Assembly (NCBI GenBank): GCA_030600745.1
Contig: JAUVLL010000231.1
Location: 1 to 5,710, forward strand
Direction: 5' to 3'
Length of the DNA: 5,710 bases
From: Spirochaetaceae bacterium
Lineage (GTDB): Bacteria; Spirochaetota; Spirochaetia; B11-G9
A program made the translations under genes and the position numbers. Below the pieces are notes generated by a model that worked only from the letters and a program-made list of their open reading frames with translations, was not told the DNA's origin and did not search any database. Numbering within the stretch: position 1 is the first letter of the stretch; each line of letters begins with the position of its first letter. Shown in pieces: positions 1-5,710 of this stretch.

Positions 1-1484
1 TGCGGAATCCCGGAATGGTCAGAGGGTATGAGGAGCTTCTGTCCCTAAGATCAAATCATCCCCTCAGGGCTGTATTAAATGTATCTGTTTCCGGTAATGG
101 CATCGATGAGTTTATTACCCTGGTAAAAAAGTTTGAAGATATTGCGGATATTATTGAACTGAACCTTTCCTGTCCCCATGCATCCGGGGGATACGGAATG
201 GCAATAGGTACCGATCCTGAAATTGTGTATTCCTATATGAAGCGAATCAGAGAGGTAACAAGTGCCCTGATATTTCCAAAACTGACTCCGAATGTTCCGG
301 TAATTTCAGAAATTGCTCTCGCTGCCATCGAGGGAGGTGCAGATGGCATTACTGCAATTAATACTGTAGGTCCCGAATTGTACATTGAACCCTTTTCAGG
401 GAATCCAATTCTAAAAAACAGCAGCGGCAATAGGGGAGGGATGTCAGGGAGATGGGTAAAAGAAACAGCCCTGAAAAAGATTTCAGAAATAAGGACCGCT
501 GTGGGATCTGATCTTCCAATTATTGGAATGGGAGGAATAGAAACCGGAGAAGATGTAAGGAATATGAGAGATGCGGGAGCCGATGTTGTTGGTATAGGTT
601 CTGTTTTTGCTTCTGTTCACCCTGATAACTGGAAATCATTTTTTACCTTATTAAAAACAGATGCAGAAAATGGAGTCAATAAGGCTTCTGTCTATATGAA
701 CAGGGAACGAAAGATGGAGTATGTTCCCCATAAAATTGTAAAAATAAGAGATTTTCCGGGAGATGTCCGGGTGCTGGAGCTTGACGGGAAAATTGAGTTT
801 GATTCCAGTCAGTTTGCTTTTCTCTGGCTTCCTGGCATAGGTGAAAAACCTTTTTCAATAATTAAAGGAAATCCTCTTTCTTTTGTTATCCGTAAAAAAG
901 GAAAGTTTACTTCGGTAGTTATGAAGCTTAAAGAAAACGATACTATTTTTGTAAGGGGAGTCTACGGAAGCGACTCTCCGGAAACTATTAAAGACACTGT
1001 TTATATTGCTGCAGGAGGAACAGGTCTTGCAGTTGCTCTGGGACTGGCAGAAAAACTTTATCACCAGGGAAAGAAGGTTCATACATATTACGGAATGAGC
1101 AGACCTGAACAGATAATAATGGAGAATGATTTTTTAAAGTTTGGGTCGTTTACTGCAGTGGCAGATAAAGGTATACCCGGAAGGGCTATTGATATACTGA
1201 AAGAAAAGCTGCTCAGTAATAATGAAGAGAGTGCTCTTTATACCATAGGGCCCTTACCATTTATGAGAAAAGCAGCTGATGAATTTATTAGCTGCAGTCG
1301 AAATGGATCAAAGGAAGACATTTTTCTTTCAATCGAAACACCAACGAGATGCGGAGTCGGGCTTTGCGGAGAGTGTGAATGCGGCGGTCATCTTACCTGT
1401 AGAGAAGGGACCTTTTTTTCTCTCTCCTGGCTGAACAAGAAAAATATAAATCCTGAGGCTGGTCGTCAACTCTATGAAGATTGA
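1..1484 (+). CDS. pyrD/pyrK: Dihydroorotate dehydrogenase class 1B fused to its PyrK electron-transfer subunit (5' partial)
   Basis: Cytosolic step 4 of pyrimidine synthesis: dihydroorotate is oxidised to orotate on FMN, and electrons pass through [2Fe-2S] and FAD to NAD+. The frame is open to the left edge and reads R-N-P-G just before the ATG at 15, matching the conserved NPG of PyrD. The true start is therefore upstream, with about 70-80 residues missing; the ATG at 15 is internal. Counting that Met as residue 1, the PyrD part runs to about 217. It shows ELNLSCPH with the catalytic-base Cys53, Lys89 (PKLTPNV), INT at 115-117, GGMSG at 141-145 and the FMN-phosphate loops GMGGI (171-175) and GIGSVF (193-198). 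PyrK follows from about 230: a flavin motif EKPFSI (277-282), a nucleotide-binding AAGGTG (332-337), GPLPFM (412-417) and a cysteine cluster C446, C451, C454, C456, C462. PyrD and PyrK are usually separate genes; here there is no stop between them. SCPH replaces the usual SCPN. The 3' end overlaps pyrC by 11 bases. Confidence 0.95.
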   Translation, partial: RNPGMVRGYEELLSLRSNHPLRAVLNVSVSGNGIDEFITLVKKFEDIADIIELNLSCPHASGGYGMAIGTDPEIVYSYMKRIREVTSALIFPKLTPNVPVISEIALAAIEGGADGITAINTVGPELYIEPFSGNPILKNSSGNRGGMSGRWVKETALKKISEIRTAVGSDLPIIGMGGIETGEDVRNMRDAGADVVGIGSVFASVHPDNWKSFFTLLKTDAENGVNKASVYMNRERKMEYVPHKIVKIRDFPGDVRVLELDGKIEFDSSQFAFLWLPGIGEKPFSIIKGNPLSFVIRKKGKFTSVVMKLKENDTIFVRGVYGSDSPETIKDTVYIAAGGTGLAVALGLAEKLYHQGKKVHTYYGMSRPEQIIMENDFLKFGSFTAVADKGIPGRAIDILKEKLLSNNEESALYTIGPLPFMRKAADEFISCSRNGSKEDIFLSIETPTRCGVGLCGECECGGHLTCREGTFFSLSWLNKKNINPEAGRQLYED

Positions 1485-2547
1485 CCCACATGTACATCTT
1501 AGGGACGGAGCTTCCCAGAGGCATAAAGAAACACTTCGTCATGGTTTTTTAATGGCCTGGAAGGCAGGGCTCTCTGCTGTGTTTGAAATGCCCAATACCA
1601 TTCCTGCTCTTACCTCAGAACCGGTAATTAATAAAAGAATTAAAGCCGGAGAGAAAGCTCTTAAAGAATTACAGCTTCCACTTTTCCATGGGATACTCCC
1701 GGGAATTACTGCAAGCGAAAAACAGATAAGGGAAGTAGTTGATATCTGGAAAAGACTGTTCCCTAAAATCCCTGGATTGAAGATGTTTGCCGGTCAGTCT
1801 ACCGGTAACATGGGAATTACTGAATATGAAGAACAGCAGCAAGTCTATCGTAATCTTACCAGACAGGACTACAATGGTGTGCTTATGGTACACTGTGAAA
1901 AGGAAAGCCTTCTAAGGCCTGAACTATTTGATCCCCAAAATCCGGAAACTCATCTTGCGGCAAGACCACCGGAAGCTGAAATAGAATCGCTGCGGGACCA
2001 GATAGAGCTGGCAGAGAAAGAAGGATTTGGAGGAACACTTCACATCTGTCACATATCGGTTCCCGAAAGTCTGGAAATTCTGGAGGAAAAGAGGAAAACC
2101 GTTCCATTCTTCATTACCTGCGGGATAACACCTCATCATGCTCTTCTGTCGGTAGATGAGATGAAGAAACCTGACGGGCTCATGCTCAAAGTAAATCCGC
2201 CCCTAAGATCTGAAGTAATGCAGAAACAAATGTTTGCTGCACTCCTTAACGGGAGAATAGACTGGATAGAAACTGATCATGCTCCTCATACTGTTAAAGA
2301 AAAAATGGAGGATTATGCTTCCGGGATTCCGGGTCTGCAGTTCTACAGCAGGTTTATAGAAATTTTATACAAAAACGGTTTATCCGGAGAAATGGTGGAA
2401 GCTCTTACATTCGGGAATATAATCAGAACCTTTTCTATTCCGGTAGCAACTTTCTCGGAAAATCCCGGCAGTCAGACTATTCGATCAGATGAATATGGAT
2501 TTGACCCCTTCATCTCAATATGGGGGGGGCATAGGGGGAAAAATTAA
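1474..2547 (+). CDS. pyrC: Dihydroorotase, compact form
   Basis: A zinc amidohydrolase for step 3, the reversible cyclisation of N-carbamoyl-L-aspartate to L-dihydroorotate in the cytosol. The 357-residue protein carries the whole expected active site: HxH at H6/H8 (DPHVHLRD), the lysine normally carboxylated to bridge two metals at K103 (GLKMFAGQST), H140 (MVHCE), H193 (HICHIS, with H190 close by) and D268 (ETDHAPH). Likely substrate residues are R10, N41 (EMPNT) and R245 (NPPLR). The start is the ATG at 1474, the only ATG upstream of the HxH motif; an in-frame stop lies at 1447-1449. No good Shine-Dalgarno sits at normal distance (GAGG at 1455-1458 is 15 bases away), so translation is probably coupled to the preceding gene through the 11-base overlap. 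The protein begins almost at the metal motif and lacks the N- and C-terminal beta-sandwich of long (about 430-residue) dihydroorotases. The usual late NPA-x-x-F motif reads GNIIRTF (314-320). The last codons contain a run of eight G. Confidence 0.93.
   Translation: MKIDPHVHLRDGASQRHKETLRHGFLMAWKAGLSAVFEMPNTIPALTSEPVINKRIKAGEKALKELQLPLFHGILPGITASEKQIREVVDIWKRLFPKIPGLKMFAGQSTGNMGITEYEEQQQVYRNLTRQDYNGVLMVHCEKESLLRPELFDPQNPETHLAARPPEAEIESLRDQIELAEKEGFGGTLHICHISVPESLEILEEKRKTVPFFITCGITPHHALLSVDEMKKPDGLMLKVNPPLRSEVMQKQMFAALLNGRIDWIETDHAPHTVKEKMEDYASGIPGLQFYSRFIEILYKNGLSGEMVEALTFGNIIRTFSIPVATFSENPGSQTIRSDEYGFDPFISIWGGHRGKN
2522..2529 (+). repeat. Poly-G tract (G8) at the 3' end of pyrC
   Basis: Eight consecutive G encode Trp-Gly-Gly near the C-terminus of PyrC, and a second run of five G follows at 2534-2538. 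Such tracts are prone to slippage and to sequencing error. Loss of one G would read W-G-G-I-G-G-K-I-N and stop at 2549-2551; gain of one G would stop after W-G-G-A. Either change alters only the last few residues, after all catalytic residues. Confidence 0.6.
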
Positions 2548-2573
2548 TTAAAGTAATACCCCTATCTATTTTT
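2531..2573 (+). terminator. Possible weak hairpin with T-run between pyrC and carA
   Basis: ATAGGGG (2531-2537) is complementary to CCCCTAT (2559-2565), giving a 7-base-pair stem with a 21-base A/T-rich loop, followed by a TTTTT run at 2569-2573. The stem overlaps the pyrC stop codon. The large loop and short stem make this a poor intrinsic terminator. It could act as a partial terminator, a 3'-end stabiliser, or be chance. It sits just before a candidate carA promoter, which is where a transcript boundary would be expected. Confidence 0.25.
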
Positions 2574-2589
2574 AGCATAACTGCTTTTA

Positions 2590-2618
2590 TTGACAGTAAT
2601 TAGAACTTTAATCATAGT
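2590..2618 (+). promoter_or_regulatory. Candidate sigma-70 promoter for carAB
   Basis: TTGACA at 2590-2595 is a perfect -35 hexamer. A 17-base spacer leads to CATAGT at 2613-2618, which matches four of six -10 positions, including the conserved second A and last T. The flanking DNA is A/T-rich, as expected for a promoter. Initiation about seven bases downstream would leave a leader of roughly 28 bases before the carA ATG, too short for a long attenuator or riboswitch. This suggests carAB can be transcribed separately from pyrDK-pyrC. The call rests on motif and position only. Confidence 0.5.
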
Positions 2619-2637
2619 TACGAAAGCTTTGTTTTTT

Positions 2638-2644
2638 AGAGAGG
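2638..2644 (+). promoter_or_regulatory. Ribosome binding site that sets the carA start
   Basis: AGAGAGG lies 8 bases before the ATG at 2653. It favours that ATG over an in-frame TTG at 2590, which would add 21 residues with no family counterpart and whose codon is part of the candidate -35 box. Confidence 0.65.
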
Positions 2645-2652
2645 TTAATTAT

Positions 2653-3840
2653 ATGGATACAGTTTGTTTTTTAATTCTTGATGATGGAACAATTTTTAAA
2701 GGTATTGGTTTTGGAGCTTCTCCCCCGACTGTAGAAGAACTTTATATGGCAAGAGAGATAGTCTTTCTGGAAAGAGCTTGCGGTGAAGTTGTTTTTAACA
2801 CCGGAATGAGCGGGTATCCGGAAATTGTAACCGATCCATCCTATCTGGGACAGCTGGTAGTTATGACCTATCCGCATATAGGGAATTACGGTGTTCATGA
2901 GGAATGGGCGGAATCTGGAACAGGCAGTAAAAATAATAAAATTACTACCGGTACAGGGGGGCTGATTGTACGTTCCCTCTATTCAGGGAAGGTACCAAAG
3001 GGAAGAGTATCTCTGGATGCTTTTCTTAAAGAGCACAACACTACCGGAATATCTGAAATTGATACAAGAGCACTAACCCTTAAACTAAGGGATGAGGGAA
3101 GTGCTATAGGTGTCATTATCCGATCCGAAATTGAGGGCGGTTTATCGGAAGATGATAAGCGGAAAGCAGTCTCATTTCTAAAAAATTCCCCCTCTATGGA
3201 GGGTAGAAATCTTGTTAGTAAAACAGGAATAAAAGAAAGAGAGGAAATAAATGAAACAGGCTTTCCCCATTTTGTTGTTATTGACTGCGGTATAAAAACA
3301 AATATTATTCGTAATCTGGTTTCCAGAGGATGCAGGGTAACAGTTGTTCCATCTTTAACAACATCAGAAGAAATACTGGAGATAAATAGTGATAATGTCT
3401 TAATCTCAAACGGGCCCGGAGATCCTGCTGCACTGACAGATATTATTTTACAAATTAAAAACCTGGTGGGGAAAGTCCCTTTGACAGGAATATGTCTTGG
3501 CCATCAGCTGATAAGCCTTGCTCTTGGAGCTGAAACTGAAAAAATGAAGTTCGGCCACCATGGAATCAATCATCCTGTTCGGGATAAAGAAACCGGCAGA
3601 GTATTTATCACTTCCCAAAACCATGGGTTTACCGTTAAAGAGGATTCTCTCAGGGAAGGAATGGAATTATGGATGATAAATTCAAACGATAACTCAATTG
3701 AAGGAATTAAGCATAAAAATCTTTCCATCCTTACGACTCAGTTTCATCCGGAAGCTGCACCAGGTCCACATGATTCTCTCTGGATCTTTGATGAGTTTAT
3801 CGGGATGACAAAATCCGTATCGTTAAAGGAGGTAAGATAA
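2653..3840 (+). CDS. carA: Carbamoyl phosphate synthetase small (glutaminase) subunit
   Basis: Hydrolyses glutamine and delivers ammonia through a tunnel to CarB, for carbamoyl phosphate used in pyrimidine and arginine synthesis. The ATG at 2653 gives 395 residues, close to the family norm (E. coli about 382). The N-terminal CarA domain shows DDGTIFKG, GEVVFNTGMSGY, DPSYLGQ, YPHIGN and EIDTRALT. The C-terminal class I glutamine amidotransferase domain begins near 205 with VVIDCGIKTNI, then SNGPGDPA, GICLGHQ with nucleophile Cys281, MKFGHHGINHP, TSQNHGF and FHPEAAPGPHD with His365 and Glu367. The 84- and 86-residue spacings from Cys to His and Glu equal those in E. coli CarA (C269, H353, E355). 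Compared with E. coli from memory there are about 16 extra residues at 22-43 and about 8 at 81-101, while the linker before the amidotransferase domain is shorter. It ends in a TAATG overlap with carB, as expected for subunits made in equal amounts. Confidence 0.96.
   Translation: MDTVCFLILDDGTIFKGIGFGASPPTVEELYMAREIVFLERACGEVVFNTGMSGYPEIVTDPSYLGQLVVMTYPHIGNYGVHEEWAESGTGSKNNKITTGTGGLIVRSLYSGKVPKGRVSLDAFLKEHNTTGISEIDTRALTLKLRDEGSAIGVIIRSEIEGGLSEDDKRKAVSFLKNSPSMEGRNLVSKTGIKEREEINETGFPHFVVIDCGIKTNIIRNLVSRGCRVTVVPSLTTSEEILEINSDNVLISNGPGDPAALTDIILQIKNLVGKVPLTGICLGHQLISLALGAETEKMKFGHHGINHPVRDKETGRVFITSQNHGFTVKEDSLREGMELWMINSNDNSIEGIKHKNLSILTTQFHPEAAPGPHDSLWIFDEFIGMTKSVSLKEVR
3825..3833 (+). promoter_or_regulatory. 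Strong Shine-Dalgarno for carB
   Basis: AAAGGAGGT inside the last codons of carA is a near-perfect complement of the bacterial 16S rRNA 3' end. It lies six bases before the ATG at 3840. The ATG shares its A with the carA TAA stop (TAATG), so carB is both directly initiated and translationally coupled. This site is the clearest bacterial signature in the window. Confidence 0.85.
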
Positions 3841-5710
3841 TGCCCAGGAGGAAAGATATTAATAAAATACTAATTTTGGGATCAGGACCAATTGTAATAG
3901 GACAAGCCTGTGAATTTGATTACTCAGGGACACAGGCAGTAAAGGCACTAAAAAACGAAGGGTACACAGTAATACTGGTAAATCCAAACCCGGCAACAGT
4001 TATGACCACCCCTGGGATAGCTGATAAAATATATATGGAACCTCTGGAAGTAAGTTATGTTGAGGAAATTATCAGGAAAGAGAAACCTGACGCAATTCTC
4101 CCTACCATGGGAGGTCAGACGGGTTTAAATCTTACTTTAGATCTTTATGATGCCGGAGTACTTCAGAAATATGGTGTTGAGATTATTGGAGCATCTATAA
4201 AATCAATAAAAGTTGCTGAGGACAGAGGAAGTTTTAAAGAGATAGTAAAACAGATTGGAGAATACAGCCCGGAATCAATACTTATAAAAACTGTTTCTGA
4301 TGCCAATGCTTTTATAGAAAAAACCGGGCTTCCTGTCATTATACGTCCAAGCTTTACTCTTGGAGGTAAAGGGGGGAGTATTGCAGGAACCCCGGATGAA
4401 GTTGAGTCTCTTATTGAAAAAGCACTCTTTGATTCTCCTGTTCACGAAGTACTGATTGAGGAATCTCTCATTGGATGGAAAGAGTTTGAAATGGAGGTAA
4501 TGCGTGATAGTGCTGATAATGCCGTTGTCATCTGCTCAATCGAAAATGTAGACCCCATGGGAGTTCATACAGGAGACTCTATCACCGTAGCACCCACACA
4601 AACTCTTTCGGATATAGAGTATCAGAAGATGAGAGATGCATCTTTAAAAGTTCTTCGTGCAGTGGGGATTGACTGCGGGGGATCAAATGTCCAGTTTGCT
4701 GTAGATCCGGTTACCGGCAAAATGGTAATTATTGAGATGAATCCGAGAGTATCCCGTTCATCTGCTCTGGCAAGTAAAGCTACAGGCTTTCCCATAGCCC
4801 TTTGTTCAGCCCGCCTTTCTGTGGGATACACACTGGATGAAATAACAAATGACATTACAGGAAAAACAGTATCAAGTTTCGAGCCGGCCCTCGACTATGT
4901 TGCAGTAAAAGTACCAAGATTTGAAACAGAAAAATTCCCGGCCGGATATGATGAACTCAATACACAGATGAAGTCTGTAGGAGAATCTCTTTCAATCGGC
5001 CGAACTTTCAACGAGGCTTTGAACAAGGCAATCCGTTCATGTGAAATAGGATTTGAGGGGCTTCAGGAACTTAAAGGTAATAATGAGCAGCTTGACAGGA
5101 TGCTTTCCACCAGACACCCATTAAGGATTTTTGCAATTTATACCATCTTAAAAAGAGAAGGTAAAAAAGCAATAGAAGAACTTTATCGAAGAACGAGATA
5201 TGACTACTGGTTTTTATACAATTTTCTCAGGCAGGTAAAACTCGAAAAGGAGATTGAAGGGATACAAAAACAGAATTCTGCCTGGAATTCTCCTGCAGAA
5301 ATAAATCTGCTGATGGAAGCAAAACGATCCGGCTTATCCGATCTATATATAGCCAATCTTTCAGGAACAGATGAAAAAACAATTGCAGATACACGTCTCC
5401 AGGATAATATAAGCGCTTCCTATCATTTTGTGGATACCTGCGCTGGTGAGTTTGAAGCTCGAACTCCCTACTTTTATTCTACATATGGTGAAATAGATGA
5501 AGGTGGAAGTATAGGGGAAAATTCAGTTATAATTGCCGCCAGCGGACCGAACAGAATTGGGCAGGGCCTGGAATTTGATACCTGCTGCACTCTTGCTTCT
5601 TTAAGTTACAGGAAGGAAGGTGTAAAAACCATTATGGTTAATTCCAATCCTGAAACTGTTTCTACTGACTTTAATGTCTCTGACAGATTATATCTGGAAC
5701 CTCTTACTGT
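3840..5710 (+). CDS. carB: Carbamoyl phosphate synthetase large subunit (3' partial)
   Basis: Uses bicarbonate, ammonia from CarA and two ATP to make carbamoyl phosphate. The frame is open from the ATG at 3840 to the right edge, giving 623 residues of about 1070. The first ATP-grasp (carboxyphosphate) half runs to about 400: GSGPIVIGQACEFDYSGTQ (14-32), NPNPATVMT, MGGQTGLN, R129, R169 (RPSF), GGKGGS (175-180), E215, H243, Q285, E299, N301 and R303. These fall at the same numbers as the E. coli ATP-site residues. The oligomerisation domain (about 400-555) includes TRHPLRIF, YWFLYNF and DTCAGEFEA. The second ATP-grasp half starts near 560 with SGPNRIGQGLEFD and NSNPETVSTDF, and the window ends at YLEPLT. 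The rest of the carbamate-phosphorylating domain and the allosteric domain lie outside, so its regulation by UMP or ornithine cannot be judged. Lys177 stands where the loop usually has Ser or Thr. The gene follows carA with a one-base overlap. Confidence 0.97.
   Translation, partial: MPRRKDINKILILGSGPIVIGQACEFDYSGTQAVKALKNEGYTVILVNPNPATVMTTPGIADKIYMEPLEVSYVEEIIRKEKPDAILPTMGGQTGLNLTLDLYDAGVLQKYGVEIIGASIKSIKVAEDRGSFKEIVKQIGEYSPESILIKTVSDANAFIEKTGLPVIIRPSFTLGGKGGSIAGTPDEVESLIEKALFDSPVHEVLIEESLIGWKEFEMEVMRDSADNAVVICSIENVDPMGVHTGDSITVAPTQTLSDIEYQKMRDASLKVLRAVGIDCGGSNVQFAVDPVTGKMVIIEMNPRVSRSSALASKATGFPIALCSARLSVGYTLDEITNDITGKTVSSFEPALDYVAVKVPRFETEKFPAGYDELNTQMKSVGESLSIGRTFNEALNKAIRSCEIGFEGLQELKGNNEQLDRMLSTRHPLRIFAIYTILKREGKKAIEELYRRTRYDYWFLYNFLRQVKLEKEIEGIQKQNSAWNSPAEINLLMEAKRSGLSDLYIANLSGTDEKTIADTRLQDNISASYHFVDTCAGEFEARTPYFYSTYGEIDEGGSIGENSVIIAASGPNRIGQGLEFDTCCTLASLSYRKEGVKTIMVNSNPETVSTDFNVSDRLYLEPLT

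Noticed and set aside
15..17. ATG at 15 as the start of the PyrD-PyrK gene
   Set aside because: The frame is open to the left edge and the preceding residues R-N-P-G match the conserved PyrD motif, so the gene begins outside the window.
233..1082. Antisense open frames of 60-75 codons under pyrD-pyrK (233-430, 676-858, 855-1082)
   Set aside because: They lie entirely inside a well-supported gene and show no recognisable domain.
1669..2139. Antisense open frames of 71-74 codons under pyrC
   Set aside because: They overlap each other and a complete dihydroorotase with all catalytic residues; their sequences look like reverse-strand noise.
2522..2538. G-quadruplex at the G8 and G5 runs
   Set aside because: Only two separate G-runs are present; a normal intramolecular quadruplex needs four.
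2621..2637. AAAGCTTT palindrome followed by a T-run, as a terminator before carA
   Set aside because: The palindrome has no loop, so it cannot form a stable hairpin, and it would fall inside the short carA leader.
2590..2652. A longer carA starting at an in-frame TTG at 2590 (21 extra residues)
   Set aside because: The TTG is part of a perfect -35 hexamer, the extra residues have no CarA counterpart, and a good ribosome binding site (2638-2644) serves the ATG at 2653.
2671..2898. Antisense open frame of 75 codons under the start of carA
   Set aside because: It lies opposite conserved CarA motifs and shows no domain.
4622..4855. Antisense open frame of 77 codons under carB
   Set aside because: It lies opposite the conserved ATP-site segment of CarB, whose constraint explains the absence of stops.
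1..5710. A hidden novel system (defence, mobile or RNA element) in the window
   Set aside because: Conserved housekeeping genes fill all but 105 bases, and no repeats, attachment sites or unexplained structure were found.

Overview
This window is a slice of a de novo pyrimidine (UMP) biosynthesis cluster. All four genes lie on the + strand and are tightly packed: a fused pyrD-pyrK (5' end outside the window), pyrC, carA and carB (3' end outside the window). No RNA genes, mobile elements, CRISPR arrays or phage genes were seen. The only non-coding stretch is the 105-base gap between pyrC and carA (2548-2652).

Organism: most likely a bacterium with a genome of roughly 40% G+C (judged by eye from sampled lines). 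The bacterial evidence is a textbook Shine-Dalgarno sequence before carB (AAAGGAGGT) and a consensus-like sigma-70 promoter before carA. The + strand is purine-rich in all genes. The phylum cannot be fixed from the sequence. Several motifs in the PyrD-PyrK protein (SCPH instead of SCPN, EKPFSI, a compact iron-sulfur loop) remind me of archaeal-type PyrD and PyrK, as if this gene had a different history from carAB. A spirochaete or another anaerobic lineage would fit, but that is a guess.

Layout: bases 1-1484 encode a class 1B dihydroorotate dehydrogenase catalytic domain joined in one chain to its PyrK electron-transfer partner (FAD, NAD and [2Fe-2S] parts). Bases 1474-2547 encode a compact dihydroorotase that overlaps the previous gene by 11 bases. 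The 2548-2652 gap has a possible weak hairpin with a T-run, then a candidate promoter (TTGACA, 17-base spacer, CATAGT) and the carA ribosome binding site. Bases 2653-3840 encode the small glutamine amidotransferase subunit of carbamoyl phosphate synthetase. Bases 3840-5710 encode the first 623 residues (about 58%) of the large subunit, joined to carA by a TAATG stop-start overlap.

Together: CarA releases ammonia from glutamine and CarB makes carbamoyl phosphate (step 1). PyrC closes carbamoyl aspartate to dihydroorotate (step 3). PyrD-PyrK oxidises dihydroorotate to orotate with NAD+ (step 4). Aspartate carbamoyltransferase (pyrB), pyrE and pyrF are not in the window. I found no previously undescribed system. 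The most unusual points are the single-chain PyrD-PyrK, the short dihydroorotase ending in a poly-G tract, and the inserts in CarA.
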